A DNA stretch of 64,000 bases from Terriglobales bacterium (GTDB lineage: Bacteria > Acidobacteriota > Terriglobia > Bryobacterales > Bryobacteraceae): the NCBI GenBank assembly GCA_027485675.1, contig JAIXQP010000023.1, forward strand, positions 62,001 through 126,000. Reading direction: 5' to 3'. A program made the translations under genes and the position numbers. Each line of letters opens with the position of its first letter. The first letter of the stretch is position 1. Of this stretch, positions 42,596-51,210 are shown piece by piece. The notes under the pieces were generated by a model. That model saw nothing but the letters and a program-made list of their open reading frames with translations. It was not told where the DNA came from and ran no database searches.

Positions 42596-43933
42596 ATGTT
42601 GAAACCACTCTCTCGCCGTACTCTGTTGCGCTCCGCCGGCGCCGGCTTCGGCCACCTGGCGCTGACCGGTCTGCTGGGGGCTGCCAATCAGCCTTTGGGC
42701 GTGAAGGCCCCGCACTTCCCGGCCAAGGCGAAGCGCGTGATCTTCCTCTTCATGGAGGGCGCGATCTCGACGCTGGACACGTTTGAATACAAGCCTGCGC
42801 TGCAGGCCAACGCCGGCAAGACCGGGCCCGGCGGAGGCATCATTACGCCTTCTCGTTTTGCCTTCAAGCGATACGGTCAGACCGGCGCCTGGTTCTCGGA
42901 GCTGATGCCGAACATCGCCCAGCACGCCGATGACTTCTGCTTCGTGCGCGGTTTGCACACCGATACCCCGGCGCATCCGCAGGCCGTGGTGCAGTTGCAC
43001 ACGGGCTCGGCGAACGCGGCGTTGACGCGTCCCAGCATGGGTTCGTGGCTGCTCTATGGCCTGGGCACGGAGAACCAGGACCTGCCCGGATATGTGACGA
43101 TCAACCCGCCGCCCAACTTCGGCGGTGCGGTGAACTACGGCAGCGCGTTTCTGCCGGCGCACTATCAGGGCACGCGGATTAGCGATGAGGGTTACCTGCC
43201 GAATCTGGAGGCGTCGGCCGCAGCGGACCTGCAACGGCGGCAGCTGAACCTGATCCAGTCGATGAATGCGGGCTTGGCGAAGTCGGCCCAAGCGCCGGAT
43301 CCGGTGGAGGGGATTATTGAGTCCTACGAACTGGCTTTCCGGATGCAGGGCAAGGTGCCGGAGTTGCTGGACCTGTCGAAGGAGCCGCAGGCGGTGCTCG
43401 ATGCGTATGGGGTGAAGCCGGGGCCGGAGGGCTCGTTTGCGCGGCAGTGTTTGATGGCGCGGCGGCTTTCGGAAGCCGGGGTGCGGTTCGTCGAGATCTG
43501 CCAGGGTGGCTGGGACCACCACACGAACCTGCACAAGGGGCTGATTGCGCGGAGCCGGGATGTGGATCAGGCGACGGGGGCGCTATTGGCGGACCTGAAG
43601 CAGCGGGGCTTGCTCGAAGAGACGCTGGTGATTTTCGGCTCGGAGTTCGGGCGGCTTCCGATGGCCCAGGGTTTCGATGGACGGGACCACAACATTACCG
43701 GCTACTCGATGATCCTGGCGGGCGCCGGGGTGAAAAAGGGTTTTAGTTACGGGGCGACGGATGAGCTGGGGGTAAAGGCGGTGGAAGGCCGCATGCACAC
43801 GAACGACCTCCATGCGACGCTGCTGGCGATCCTGGGCTTTCACCACAAGCAATTGACCTATCGCTACTCCGGCCGCGACTTCCGGCTGACGGACGTGGCG
43901 GGGGAGGTGCATTCGGGGATCCTTGCCTCGTAG
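42596..43933 (+). CDS. Tat-exported DUF1501 protein
   Basis: 445 residues from the ATG at 42596, six bases after AAGGAA; an in-frame ATG at 42590 has no room for a ribosome site. Tat signal: LSRRTLLRSAGAGFGHLALTGLLG. DUF1501 (sulfatase-like fold) signatures: VIFLFMEGAISTLDTFEYKP, LPNIAQHADDFCFVRGLHTD region, GSWLLYGLGTENQDLPGYV, RFVEICQGGWDHHTNLH, and LVIFGSEFGRLPMAQGFDGRDHN. The WDHH and EFGR motifs are the conserved metal-ligand-like residues. Nearly always adjacent to DUF1549/1553 proteins, as here (11 nt), suggesting a complex. Substrate unknown. Confidence 0.92.
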   Translation: MLKPLSRRTLLRSAGAGFGHLALTGLLGAANQPLGVKAPHFPAKAKRVIFLFMEGAISTLDTFEYKPALQANAGKTGPGGGIITPSRFAFKRYGQTGAWFSELMPNIAQHADDFCFVRGLHTDTPAHPQAVVQLHTGSANAALTRPSMGSWLLYGLGTENQDLPGYVTINPPPNFGGAVNYGSAFLPAHYQGTRISDEGYLPNLEASAAADLQRRQLNLIQSMNAGLAKSAQAPDPVEGIIESYELAFRMQGKVPELLDLSKEPQAVLDAYGVKPGPEGSFARQCLMARRLSEAGVRFVEICQGGWDHHTNLHKGLIARSRDVDQATGALLADLKQRGLLEETLVIFGSEFGRLPMAQGFDGRDHNITGYSMILAGAGVKKGFSYGATDELGVKAVEGRMHTNDLHATLLAILGFHHKQLTYRYSGRDFRLTDVAGEVHSGILAS

Positions 43934-43948
43934 GGGTCCGGAGCGAAC

Positions 43949-43970
43949 AGGGCGGGCTACTTCCCGCCCT
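43949..43970. terminator. Bidirectional hairpin between DUF1501 and MBL genes
   Basis: AGGGCGGG and CCCGCCCT (8 bp each) around the 6-nt loop CTACTT. The stop codon of the minus-strand metallo-hydrolase lies at the start of this loop. GC-rich with no long T run; it can block read-through in both directions. Confidence 0.5.
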
Positions 43971-44925
43971 CGATTTCGCCGTGCGGCTTCTTTTGGGTGA
44001 TCTCCTCCGCGACGACAACGGCCTGTCCGGCCAGGCCGTCGCCCACCCAGTTCTTCGCCTCCGGCGAGAACCGCAGCGCGGCTTCGAGCGTTTTCCCCAT
44101 CCCCATCTTCTGGATATCGTCCACCGTCTTTCCGCTCTGGAGCAGCCCCTGGACGCCGGCATAGAGGTCGCGCAAGAACCGCTTCTGTCCGTTGGCAATC
44201 TCGATGCCGCCCGGACGCCCATGCCCGGGCAGCAGGTGGCGGATGGGCCGTTTCGCCGCCGCCTCCACGACGTTCGGCCAGTTGGCCACATGCGCATCGC
44301 CCATGAAATTGAAAGCCCCATTGGCGATGGCGTCACCGGTGGCCAGGACCTGTTCCTTGGGCAGATAGACGAACCCATCGCCCCGCGTGTGCGCCCAGCC
44401 GAAGAAATGGAACTCGACGCGGCGGGTGCCATCGTCGAGCACGAACGGCGTCTTGTCGAACGTCTGCTTCGGCGGCTCCGCCGTGGTCCGCTTCAGTTCG
44501 CTGACGTCTTTGCGGTTGGCCTCGCCCCACCGCTTGGGCTCGTAGCGTTTCATCTCCTGGGCGACTCCCACATGCGCGAGCGTGGTGGCGCCCATCTGGG
44601 TCCACACGGCGTTGCCGTAGGCGTGGTCGCCGTGATGATGGGTATCGAAAACGTATTTGATGGGCTTGTTCGACAGCTTCTTGGCGTCGGCGGCGGCCAG
44701 CCTGGCTCCGGACGGGAAATTGGCGTCGACCACAATCAGGTAGTCCTTCATCTCAATGATGACGTTGTTGCAGTGGCCCTCTTTCTTGATGTCTCCTTCG
44801 CGGAACCACACCCCGGGGACGATCTCCTGCACCGTGTTCGGCGTCGCTTCGCTTTGCCTGGTGTAAACCAACCCGAGAAGCAACGCGGCGAAGCCGCCCA
44901 ACCGGTAGATGAGGGTGCGATTCAT
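43957..44925 (-). CDS. Exported metallo-beta-lactamase-fold hydrolase
   Basis: 322 residues from the ATG at 44925; the longer frame would run through the divergent gene's promoter. A hydrophobic N-terminus (LGGFAALLLGLVYTRQSEA) indicates export. The zinc motif THHHGDH is complete (HxHxDH), with further ligand candidates in HTRGDGFVYL, LATGDAIANGAFN and LPGHGRPGG. This is the glyoxalase-II/B3-like pattern; actual substrate unknown (lactone, thioester or phosphoester). The C-terminal 60 residues are a helical extension (DDIQKMGMGKTLEAALRF). It is convergent with the DUF1501 operon and divergent from the next gene. Confidence 0.88.
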   Translation of the reverse strand: MNRTLIYRLGGFAALLLGLVYTRQSEATPNTVQEIVPGVWFREGDIKKEGHCNNVIIEMKDYLIVVDANFPSGARLAAADAKKLSNKPIKYVFDTHHHGDHAYGNAVWTQMGATTLAHVGVAQEMKRYEPKRWGEANRKDVSELKRTTAEPPKQTFDKTPFVLDDGTRRVEFHFFGWAHTRGDGFVYLPKEQVLATGDAIANGAFNFMGDAHVANWPNVVEAAAKRPIRHLLPGHGRPGGIEIANGQKRFLRDLYAGVQGLLQSGKTVDDIQKMGMGKTLEAALRFSPEAKNWVGDGLAGQAVVVAEEITQKKPHGEIEGGK

Positions 44926-45019
44926 GGGAACCAGTATAAGGAACCGGGCCGAAGTTTGGCAGGGGAGCGATTTCATGGCTTTGTCATTCCCCTGCAACGT
45001 GGGGCGGGTATCAGGAAGT

Positions 45020-45814
45020 ATGCGGTTGTGTCTTTTCTTTGCGCTGCTGATTGCCGGCGGGCTCCCGGCGGCGACCGTCGGGCCCACCGGCCGCTTTCTT
45101 CCGTTGGTCCACGACGGGGGCGGCTGGTCGACGCAGGTCACCGTGATCAATCTCTCCGAGAAGCCCGAAACGATCGTTCTCTCGTTTATTCCGCCTGGCG
45201 GCTTCGCCCAGGAGTGGCCACTGAGACTCCGCGCGACCAATGGCAGAGTGAACCGCAACTCGGTGGACGCCATTCTGCTGCCCGGCGCGGTTTCGGTTAT
45301 CGAGACCAGCGGATCCGCGGAAGCTCTGACGCGAGGCTTCATTGAACTTTATGCGGTCGGCGACCAACCGTTCGGCGCGTTTGCCACCCTGGTCCAACGC
45401 GATGGCGACAAGGTCCTCCAACGGATTCATGTGCCTCTGACGCCCGCGCACGAGAAGAAATCGGTGGTACCGCTCGACCTGTCTGATCCTGCGGCCAAGA
45501 CGGAGATCATCTGGGTCACGATGACCACAACCACGACTCTGGATCTCGAGTTCCGCGATCACGCCGGCGCCTTAGTCTGGAGTGAACAGGTTTATATGGA
45601 AAACAGAGCCCAAGTCTTCGTCAATCTGCTCGAACGATTCCCCGAGTTGAAGGATTTTCGAGGGACGATGCACTGGTACGTTTCGTTTCCCGGCGCCGAT
45701 CGCTATGAGAACCGCACGTTGGGAGGGATGGCGCTCCTATCGAGAGACGGGCAGGCCACCGTGTCCACGGGGATGACGTTGACGGTGGATAAAGCCTCGA
45801 CGAGCCCCTATTGA
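45020..45814 (+). CDS. Exported beta-sandwich protein, unknown function
   Basis: 264 residues from the ATG at 45020, chosen because the signal peptide MRLCLFFALLIAGGLPAATVG begins there; 37 upstream codons are not signal-like. The mature part has regular beta strands, for example FLPLVHDGGGWSTQVTVINLSE, ETIVLSFIPPGGFAQEW, GFIELYAVGDQPFGAFATLVQ and a Thr-rich strand WVTMTTTTTLDLEF. This 'LPLVxDGGGWxTxVTVxN' start is reminiscent of Ig-like adhesion domains in Solibacter-type secreted proteins, but no family is claimed. Convergent with the sulfatase gene, overlapping 7 nt. Confidence 0.6.
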   Translation: MRLCLFFALLIAGGLPAATVGPTGRFLPLVHDGGGWSTQVTVINLSEKPETIVLSFIPPGGFAQEWPLRLRATNGRVNRNSVDAILLPGAVSVIETSGSAEALTRGFIELYAVGDQPFGAFATLVQRDGDKVLQRIHVPLTPAHEKKSVVPLDLSDPAAKTEIIWVTMTTTTTLDLEFRDHAGALVWSEQVYMENRAQVFVNLLERFPELKDFRGTMHWYVSFPGADRYENRTLGGMALLSRDGQATVSTGMTLTVDKASTSPY

Positions 45815-47166
45815 CGCGGGCGGTGGAGGTGTCCGCGATCCCAGGTTTCGAGCCGGCCCTTGAGTTCGGCAAAGATGTCCTGGTGCGCCGGGTCGTCGTG
45901 CAGACTGCGGAGTTCGTCCGGATCCTTCTGGCGGTCGTAGAGCTCCCAGCCGCCGTCGTCATAGCGCGTTAATTTCCATCGTTGGGTGCGCAGCATTACG
46001 GCGCGGTCCACGCCCTCAAAGCCCTGACCGCCGAAGATGGCGCGGTCGGTGACGGGCAGGTCCTCGCGCCAATGGGGAACCATCGATTCGCCGTGCAGGT
46101 TGGTCAGGGGAGGCAGGTTGAGGAGTTCGAGGAGCGTGGGCAGGATGTCGACGCCGGAGGCGGGCTGCCGCACGATTTTGTGGCGTGGCAGGGGCAGGGG
46201 CGTGCGGATGATCCACGGCACGCGGACGGCCGGCTCGTAGAAGGCGAAGCCCTTCGTGAACATCCGGTGGCGGCCCATGGTGTCCCCGTGGTCGGCTGTA
46301 TAGACGATCACCGTGTTGCCGGTCAGGCCCAGCGCTTCCACGCGGTCGAGGATCTGCCCGACCAGGTGGTCCGTGTAAGAGACCATCCCGTAGTAGTGGG
46401 CGAGGATCGTTTTCAGTTGCTCATCCGTCAGTTGGTCGGCGTGTTGGTTGGTGGACCAGGTTCGCTTTTGGCGGGCCGGTTTCTCGTCGTACTCTCCGGC
46501 GCGGTAGGCGGGCAGGGCGAGCTTGGCGGGGTCGTACAGGGTGTCGTACGGGCGGGGAACCACGTAGGGGTCGTGCGAGCCGTGCAGGCGGACCCAGCAG
46601 CAGAAGCGGCGCTGGTGATTGGCTTCGAGAAAACGGAGCGCCGCGTTGGTGACATAAGCGTCGTAGGTGTGTTCCGGCGCCAGGCCCGCCCGGCCGGTCT
46701 CGAACCGGTAGGGCGTGGGAATGAGCTTGGCCATGTCGCGGGAGCCGATGATGCGGTTGTCGATATCTTCGTAGCCGAGCGATTTTGCCCATTCGGCGTA
46801 GGCTTTGGGATCCCGGGAGACGATGTAGCCGTGGCGCTCGAGTTCCCGGTGGATGGACGGCACATCGGCGGGAATGGGCAGGCCGTTAGTGCGGACGCCG
46901 TGCGAGCTGACGTGGAGACCGGTGTCCATGGAGGCGCGGGAGGGCGCACAGGTCATGCCGGCCGTGCAGGTATCGAGAAACGTGACGCCGGATCGGGCGA
47001 GGCGTTCGAGGTGGGGGACCTTGATGTAGGGGTCTCCGGCCGCGGGGAGACAGATGCCGGAGTGTTGGTCGGCGATGATGTAGATGAGGTTGAGCGGCGC
47101 GGCCGGCGGCTGGGCGACGGCCGCGGCCCCGAGCGTCGAAAGAAACTGGCGGCGGGAGAGCGGCAT
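45808..47166 (-). CDS. Tat-exported Cys-type sulfatase paired with receptor copy 2
   Basis: 452 residues. Twin-arginine signal SRRQFLSTLGAAAVAQ. Sulfatase motifs: NLIYIIADQHSG, C73-A-P-S-R (formylglycine site), GSHDPYVVPRP, and VIVYTADHGDTMGRHRMFTKGFAFYEPAVRVPWI with metal-binding D-H. Domain ends with WKLTRYDDGGWELYDRQKDPDE, the common sulfatase C-terminal strand region. It starts 3 nt after the receptor stop, so both are on one transcript; release of sulfate from a sulfated glycan or its fragments imported by the receptor is a plausible inference. No FGE or anSME maturase is nearby. Confidence 0.92.
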   Translation of the reverse strand: MPLSRRQFLSTLGAAAVAQPPAAPLNLIYIIADQHSGICLPAAGDPYIKVPHLERLARSGVTFLDTCTAGMTCAPSRASMDTGLHVSSHGVRTNGLPIPADVPSIHRELERHGYIVSRDPKAYAEWAKSLGYEDIDNRIIGSRDMAKLIPTPYRFETGRAGLAPEHTYDAYVTNAALRFLEANHQRRFCCWVRLHGSHDPYVVPRPYDTLYDPAKLALPAYRAGEYDEKPARQKRTWSTNQHADQLTDEQLKTILAHYYGMVSYTDHLVGQILDRVEALGLTGNTVIVYTADHGDTMGRHRMFTKGFAFYEPAVRVPWIIRTPLPLPRHKIVRQPASGVDILPTLLELLNLPPLTNLHGESMVPHWREDLPVTDRAIFGGQGFEGVDRAVMLRTQRWKLTRYDDGGWELYDRQKDPDELRSLHDDPAHQDIFAELKGRLETWDRGHLHRPRQ

Positions 47167-47169
47167 GGG

Positions 47170-50100
47170 TCAGAAGAGGAACTTCAGGCCGAGTTGGAGG
47201 TTACGCTCGTTCGTCTTCGATTGGATGCGGCCGAAGGCGCCGTTGCGGGGATCGACGACGGGATTGGCGAGTACCGGATGGTTCGGGAAGTTGAAGGCCT
47301 CGGCGCGGAACTGGGCGTTGAACCGTTCCGTGATGCGGAAGTTCTTAAACAGTGCGGCGTCCCAGTTCTGGAAAGACGGCCCCCGGAGGATGGAGACGCC
47401 GGCGTTGCCGAAGGTGCCGGCCGCGGGGCGGGAGAAGGCGTCGCGATTGAACCACGGCAGGCCGACGCCGCGGTCTCCGCTGACCGCCGTTGAGCCCGTA
47501 ACGTTCCAGGGCTGCGCGCCGGAACCGGGGCCGACGCCGGCGGTGTCGGTCGCATCGAGAACGGAGAGCGGATTTCCGGAGCGATAGAAGATCACGCCGG
47601 AGACCTGCCAGCCGCCCAGGTACCGGTTGGAGCGGAACAGGGGCAGTTCGTAGATGAAGTTGAGGTTGAGCAGATGGGGACGGTCGAGCGAAGAGAGGCC
47701 GCGGGTGATCTCCATGTTGTAGGCGTCCCAGGGGGTAGCGGTGTTGTCGATGTTTTTCGACCAGGTGTAGGAGAGTCCGAAGCCGAGGCCGTTAGCGAAG
47801 CGGCGGTCGGCGGAAAGCTGGAAGGAGTGGTAGTTGGCCCTTCCGGTGTGTTCGGCCCAGTCGATGAGACCGAGGCCGTGGAAGGGGCGGAGGGCATCCG
47901 GGTTCACCCCGGGGTTGCGCTGCACGGTGCCGGCGAGGAGCTGATTCAGGTTGCGGGAGCGGCGAAGGTTGATGGAGTTCTTGCCGACATAGGCGAGGTC
48001 GAGCAGGACCGAGAGGGGGAGTTGGCGCTGGAGGGAGAACGAGTACGTGTAAGCCGTGGGGTAGGCGTAAACGCGGTCCAGGGCGCGGACCTGAAACGGG
48101 AACTCGCGGCGGGTGGCTCCGCCGGGGGCGTCGACGCTGCCGTTGGTGACGCCTTGGGTCAACTGGTGGGGCGGATTGCCGAATAGCGAAGAGGAGAGGA
48201 ACAGTGTGCGGTGATAGAAGGCGCCGAACCCGGTGCGGATGACGGTGCCCTTGGCAAGACGGTAGGCGACGCCCACGCGGGGGGCGAAAGCGCCCTGCGA
48301 GTCGTTGATCAAAGAACGGGGTTGATTCGAAAAGAGGCGATTGACGTTCGGGACCAGTTCGGCGGGGATGCGGCCGCGGGCGGATTCCGGGAAGCCGGAA
48401 CCGGGCAGGACGATGCCATTGTAGGGGTCGCCGCCGGTGACGGCGCCGGTGACGGGATTGACCGTGGTGCGACGGGCGGGGTCGTAAGCTTTGGCGTCAA
48501 AGTTAGCGATGTCGTTCCAGACGGCGAACCAGGGCTGATACCAGGAGTAGCGGAGGCCGAGTTCGAGGGTGAGCTTTTGATTGACGCGCCAGGTGTCCTG
48601 GAAGAAGCCCTCAAAGGCATGCGAGCGCAGGAGCGTATAGGCGCGCTGGCCGATTTCTCCGTAGGAGTTAAAGACGCCGAGGGCGGCGTTGGCAATCGCT
48701 ACGCCGGTGGACTGGGGATTGCCGGTATCCAGGAACTCGAAGCGGCCGTTCTGGTTGTTGGTGCCGCCGGGGACGTTGCCGATGATGATCTGGTCGAAGT
48801 TGTTCTGCTGGGCGTGTTCGATGTTGCCGCCGAACTTGAAGGTATGCCGGCCGGAGATCCAGGTGAAGTTGTTCGCGAGGGTATACATCGGGCCGGACGA
48901 GATGGCGGGGTAGGGACCGCCGTCGAGGACGGAGAAGCCGTTGACCGAGACCGTGGGGATGCGATCGTTTTCCTTGGTGCCGGGGAACAGGTAGGGATAG
49001 TTGATGCCGTAGTTGGAGCGGGAAGAGGGGCGGTCTCCGGCGAGGGTGATGTTGACCTTGTCGTTGGCGGCGGAGAAGGTGAATTCGTTGATCTTGTTCG
49101 GGGAGACGGTGGTGGTGACGCTCAGCGAGCCGGTTTGGTTGGGCCGGTCGGAGACTTCGCCGACGCGGTCGAAGTTTCCGCGGAAAGGGCTGACGACGAA
49201 GTAGTTGTAGTTCTGGCCGGAGAAGGTGACGCGGTTGCGTCCGGCGTTGAGGTCGACGCGGAACAGGTCTTTGCGGGAGTTGCGGGGAGCGGCCAGCGAG
49301 GTGATCCAGTTGATGTTGCCCTGTTGGAAGCCGGGGGTGGGTTCGGGGAAGGCGCGGAGGAGAGCGAGTCCGTTGGGAGAGGTTCGGTTGGTGGGAATGA
49401 TGTTGCCGGGGAAGGGCAGGCCGGAGAGGGGATCGTTGATGGTGCGGACGCGGCCGAAGAAGGGGTTCGAGGCGCTGAGGAGTTCGCTGAAGTCACCGCG
49501 GCGCATGGCGAGGGAGGGGGTGATGCCGGTGGAGGTCTGCTCGCGGCGGAAGCGGACCCACTCCTGCGAGACGAAGAAGAAGAGCTTGGAGCGATCGGTG
49601 TTGAATTTCTTGGGGAGGAAGACCGGCCCGCCGATCGTGTAGCCGGGCTGGTTGAAGCGGAAGGGTGCGGGGCGGGAGTTTTCGGTGGGGTTGGGGCTCT
49701 GGTTGCGCGTCCAGGAGTTGGCGTCGAGGGCGGAGTTGCGGAGGAAGTGATAGAGGCTGCCGTGGAACTCCGAGCCGCCGCTTTTGGTGACGAAGCGGAT
49801 CTGGCCGTCGGAGACGCGGCCGAACTCGGCGGGATAGGTGGCGGTGAGGATTTGCACCTCCTGGATGGTGTCGACGTTGAAGACACCGAGGGCAGCGGTG
49901 CCGGAGCGGGTGCGGACAGCATTGACGCCGTCGAGGGTGATGTTGTTGCCGGTGGTGCGTCCGCCGTTCACCGAGAAGCCGCCGGTGCCGAGATCGTCCG
50001 GGTTGAAATTGTTGAAGTTCCCTCCGACGACGCCGGCCTTCATAAGAGCGAGGTTGATGGGGTTTCGCCCGTTGAGGGCCAGGTCCGTGATTTGCTTGGC

Positions 50101-50496
50101 CTCGACGACGCGCCCAATCTGGGCGGTCTCCTCCTGGATTTGGACGGTGGAGGCGGTGACGGAGACGGTCTCGGTCAGGGCGCCGACCTGCAGGGTGATG
50201 TTCAGCGAGGTTCGGGAGGCGGCATCGACTTTGATCCTGGTTTCGACGTACCGCTTGAAGCCCGGGGCTTCGACGGCGATTTCGTACAGGCCAACCGGGA
50301 GGGAGGCGAACACGAAACTGCCTTCGGCGGAAGAGGGGATGGTTTGTTTGGCCCGGTTTTGGAGGCTCTGGACGGTGACGGACGCGCCCGAGACGACGGC
50401 TTCCGAGGAATCGCGGACGAGTCCGGCGATTTGGCCCTGGTCGAACTGGGCGAGCAGGGCAGCGGGCAGGAAAAAGACGGCTGCGGAGAGGCGCAT
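47170..50496 (-). CDS. Oar-like TonB-dependent receptor with carboxypeptidase-regulatory domain (copy 2)
   Basis: 1108 residues. Signal 1-17 (AVFFLPAALLAQ). CarboxypepD_reg at about 18-105 (QIAGLVRDSSEAVVSGASVTVQ, FASLPVGLYEIAVEAPGFKRY). Plug at about 115-240: ALNGRNPINLALMKAG, FSVNGGRTTGNNITLDGVNAVR, DTIQEVQILTATYPAEFGRVSDGQIRFVTKSGGSEFHGS. The barrel ends in NLQLGLKFLF. Same architecture as copy 1 but with low apparent identity outside the plug, so substrate differs. AAGGAG before ATG. First gene of a receptor-sulfatase unit. Confidence 0.9.
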   Translation of the reverse strand: MRLSAAVFFLPAALLAQFDQGQIAGLVRDSSEAVVSGASVTVQSLQNRAKQTIPSSAEGSFVFASLPVGLYEIAVEAPGFKRYVETRIKVDAASRTSLNITLQVGALTETVSVTASTVQIQEETAQIGRVVEAKQITDLALNGRNPINLALMKAGVVGGNFNNFNPDDLGTGGFSVNGGRTTGNNITLDGVNAVRTRSGTAALGVFNVDTIQEVQILTATYPAEFGRVSDGQIRFVTKSGGSEFHGSLYHFLRNSALDANSWTRNQSPNPTENSRPAPFRFNQPGYTIGGPVFLPKKFNTDRSKLFFFVSQEWVRFRREQTSTGITPSLAMRRGDFSELLSASNPFFGRVRTINDPLSGLPFPGNIIPTNRTSPNGLALLRAFPEPTPGFQQGNINWITSLAAPRNSRKDLFRVDLNAGRNRVTFSGQNYNYFVVSPFRGNFDRVGEVSDRPNQTGSLSVTTTVSPNKINEFTFSAANDKVNITLAGDRPSSRSNYGINYPYLFPGTKENDRIPTVSVNGFSVLDGGPYPAISSGPMYTLANNFTWISGRHTFKFGGNIEHAQQNNFDQIIIGNVPGGTNNQNGRFEFLDTGNPQSTGVAIANAALGVFNSYGEIGQRAYTLLRSHAFEGFFQDTWRVNQKLTLELGLRYSWYQPWFAVWNDIANFDAKAYDPARRTTVNPVTGAVTGGDPYNGIVLPGSGFPESARGRIPAELVPNVNRLFSNQPRSLINDSQGAFAPRVGVAYRLAKGTVIRTGFGAFYHRTLFLSSSLFGNPPHQLTQGVTNGSVDAPGGATRREFPFQVRALDRVYAYPTAYTYSFSLQRQLPLSVLLDLAYVGKNSINLRRSRNLNQLLAGTVQRNPGVNPDALRPFHGLGLIDWAEHTGRANYHSFQLSADRRFANGLGFGLSYTWSKNIDNTATPWDAYNMEITRGLSSLDRPHLLNLNFIYELPLFRSNRYLGGWQVSGVIFYRSGNPLSVLDATDTAGVGPGSGAQPWNVTGSTAVSGDRGVGLPWFNRDAFSRPAAGTFGNAGVSILRGPSFQNWDAALFKNFRITERFNAQFRAEAFNFPNHPVLANPVVDPRNGAFGRIQSKTNERNLQLGLKFLF

Positions 50497-50682
50497 GGGA
50501 ACTCCTTCGAAGCTGGAGCTTATCAGCCGTTTATGAATATCTGTTGAGCAGCGGGCGATTATTCGGTGACGGCGCTGGAGGGGACGGAAGGACGAGGACG
50601 AAGCAATGGAAATTCAAGCTTTCATCAAGTATTTACCGCAACGCCATCGAATAGACGCAACTCTGGAGTTACCTTCAGCTAG

Positions 50683-50704
50683 AACAAATTCCCTCCAGTT
50701 TGTT
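50683..50704 (+). promoter_or_regulatory. Inverted repeat covering the translation start region
   Basis: AACAAA (50683-50688) and TTTGTT (50699-50704), exact complements 10 nt apart, end 2 nt before the ATG at 50707. It could be an operator for a dimeric regulator or an RNA hairpin hiding the start. The following gene has no visible Shine-Dalgarno outside it. The rest of 50497-50682 shows no gene; it holds the upstream region of the divergent receptor. Confidence 0.25.
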
Positions 50705-50706
50705 TT

Positions 50707-51210
50707 ATGACAACAGTCGATCAGGTGTTTCGCGGCTTGCTTCGGAATCCGGGCGAGCTCCTCGTGCGGCGATGGAACTGGAAGTCGGCTCTTTACAGTT
50801 CTCTTTGCCGATCCTCTCTATTTTTTGCAATTAACTTGGGAGCGGGCTGGAACGCCGCTCTCGGCGCGATGGCGGCGGAGTTCGCCTATCGCTCGGTTTC
50901 GGCCGGATTCTACGGGGCGTTGACCCAGTCGTTCCGGCAGGTGGAACCCCGGTGGAAGGGGATGGTGACGGCCACGGTGGTGTTGATTACGGTGAGCCAT
51001 GGCCTGGAGCTGGGGGTTCACTGGCTCCGGGGCACGCCGAACCTTTGGGCGAGCATTGGCGCCTCGTGTTGCTTCACGGCCATCTCCACTCTGTTCAACC
51101 TCCACGCCATGCGGCGGGGCGTCCTGGTGACTGGCCAGGGGCAGCATAGCTTGCTGACCGATCTGCGCCTGCTGCCCACCCTCTTTCGCCGGGAGCGCAT
51201 TCCGACATGA
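50707..51210 (+). CDS. Membrane protein linked to a glycosyltransferase
   Basis: 167 residues, family not recognised. Polar N-terminus, then hydrophobic stretches at about 35-60 (SLCRSSLFFAINLGAGWNAALGAMAAEF), 82-105 (MVTATVVLITVSHGLELGVHW) and 112-135 (LWASIGASCCFTAISTLFNLHAM), giving three membrane helices. A basic C-terminal tail (LLPTLFRRERIPT) probably stays in the cytoplasm. The stop overlaps the glycosyltransferase start by ATGA, so the product may anchor or partner that enzyme in making a glycolipid or surface glycan. Confidence 0.55.
   Translation: MTTVDQVFRGLLRNPGELLVRRWNWKSALYSSLCRSSLFFAINLGAGWNAALGAMAAEFAYRSVSAGFYGALTQSFRQVEPRWKGMVTATVVLITVSHGLELGVHWLRGTPNLWASIGASCCFTAISTLFNLHAMRRGVLVTGQGQHSLLTDLRLLPTLFRRERIPT

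Noticed and set aside
45982-47493. 503-codon frame antisense to the sulfatase and receptor end
   Set aside because: Shadow of two well-supported genes; spans their junction without protein-like features.
48211-50547. 778-codon open frame antisense to receptor copy 2
   Set aside because: Gly/Glu/Val/Ala repeats typical of a shadow frame; the receptor on the other strand has full domain structure and start signal.
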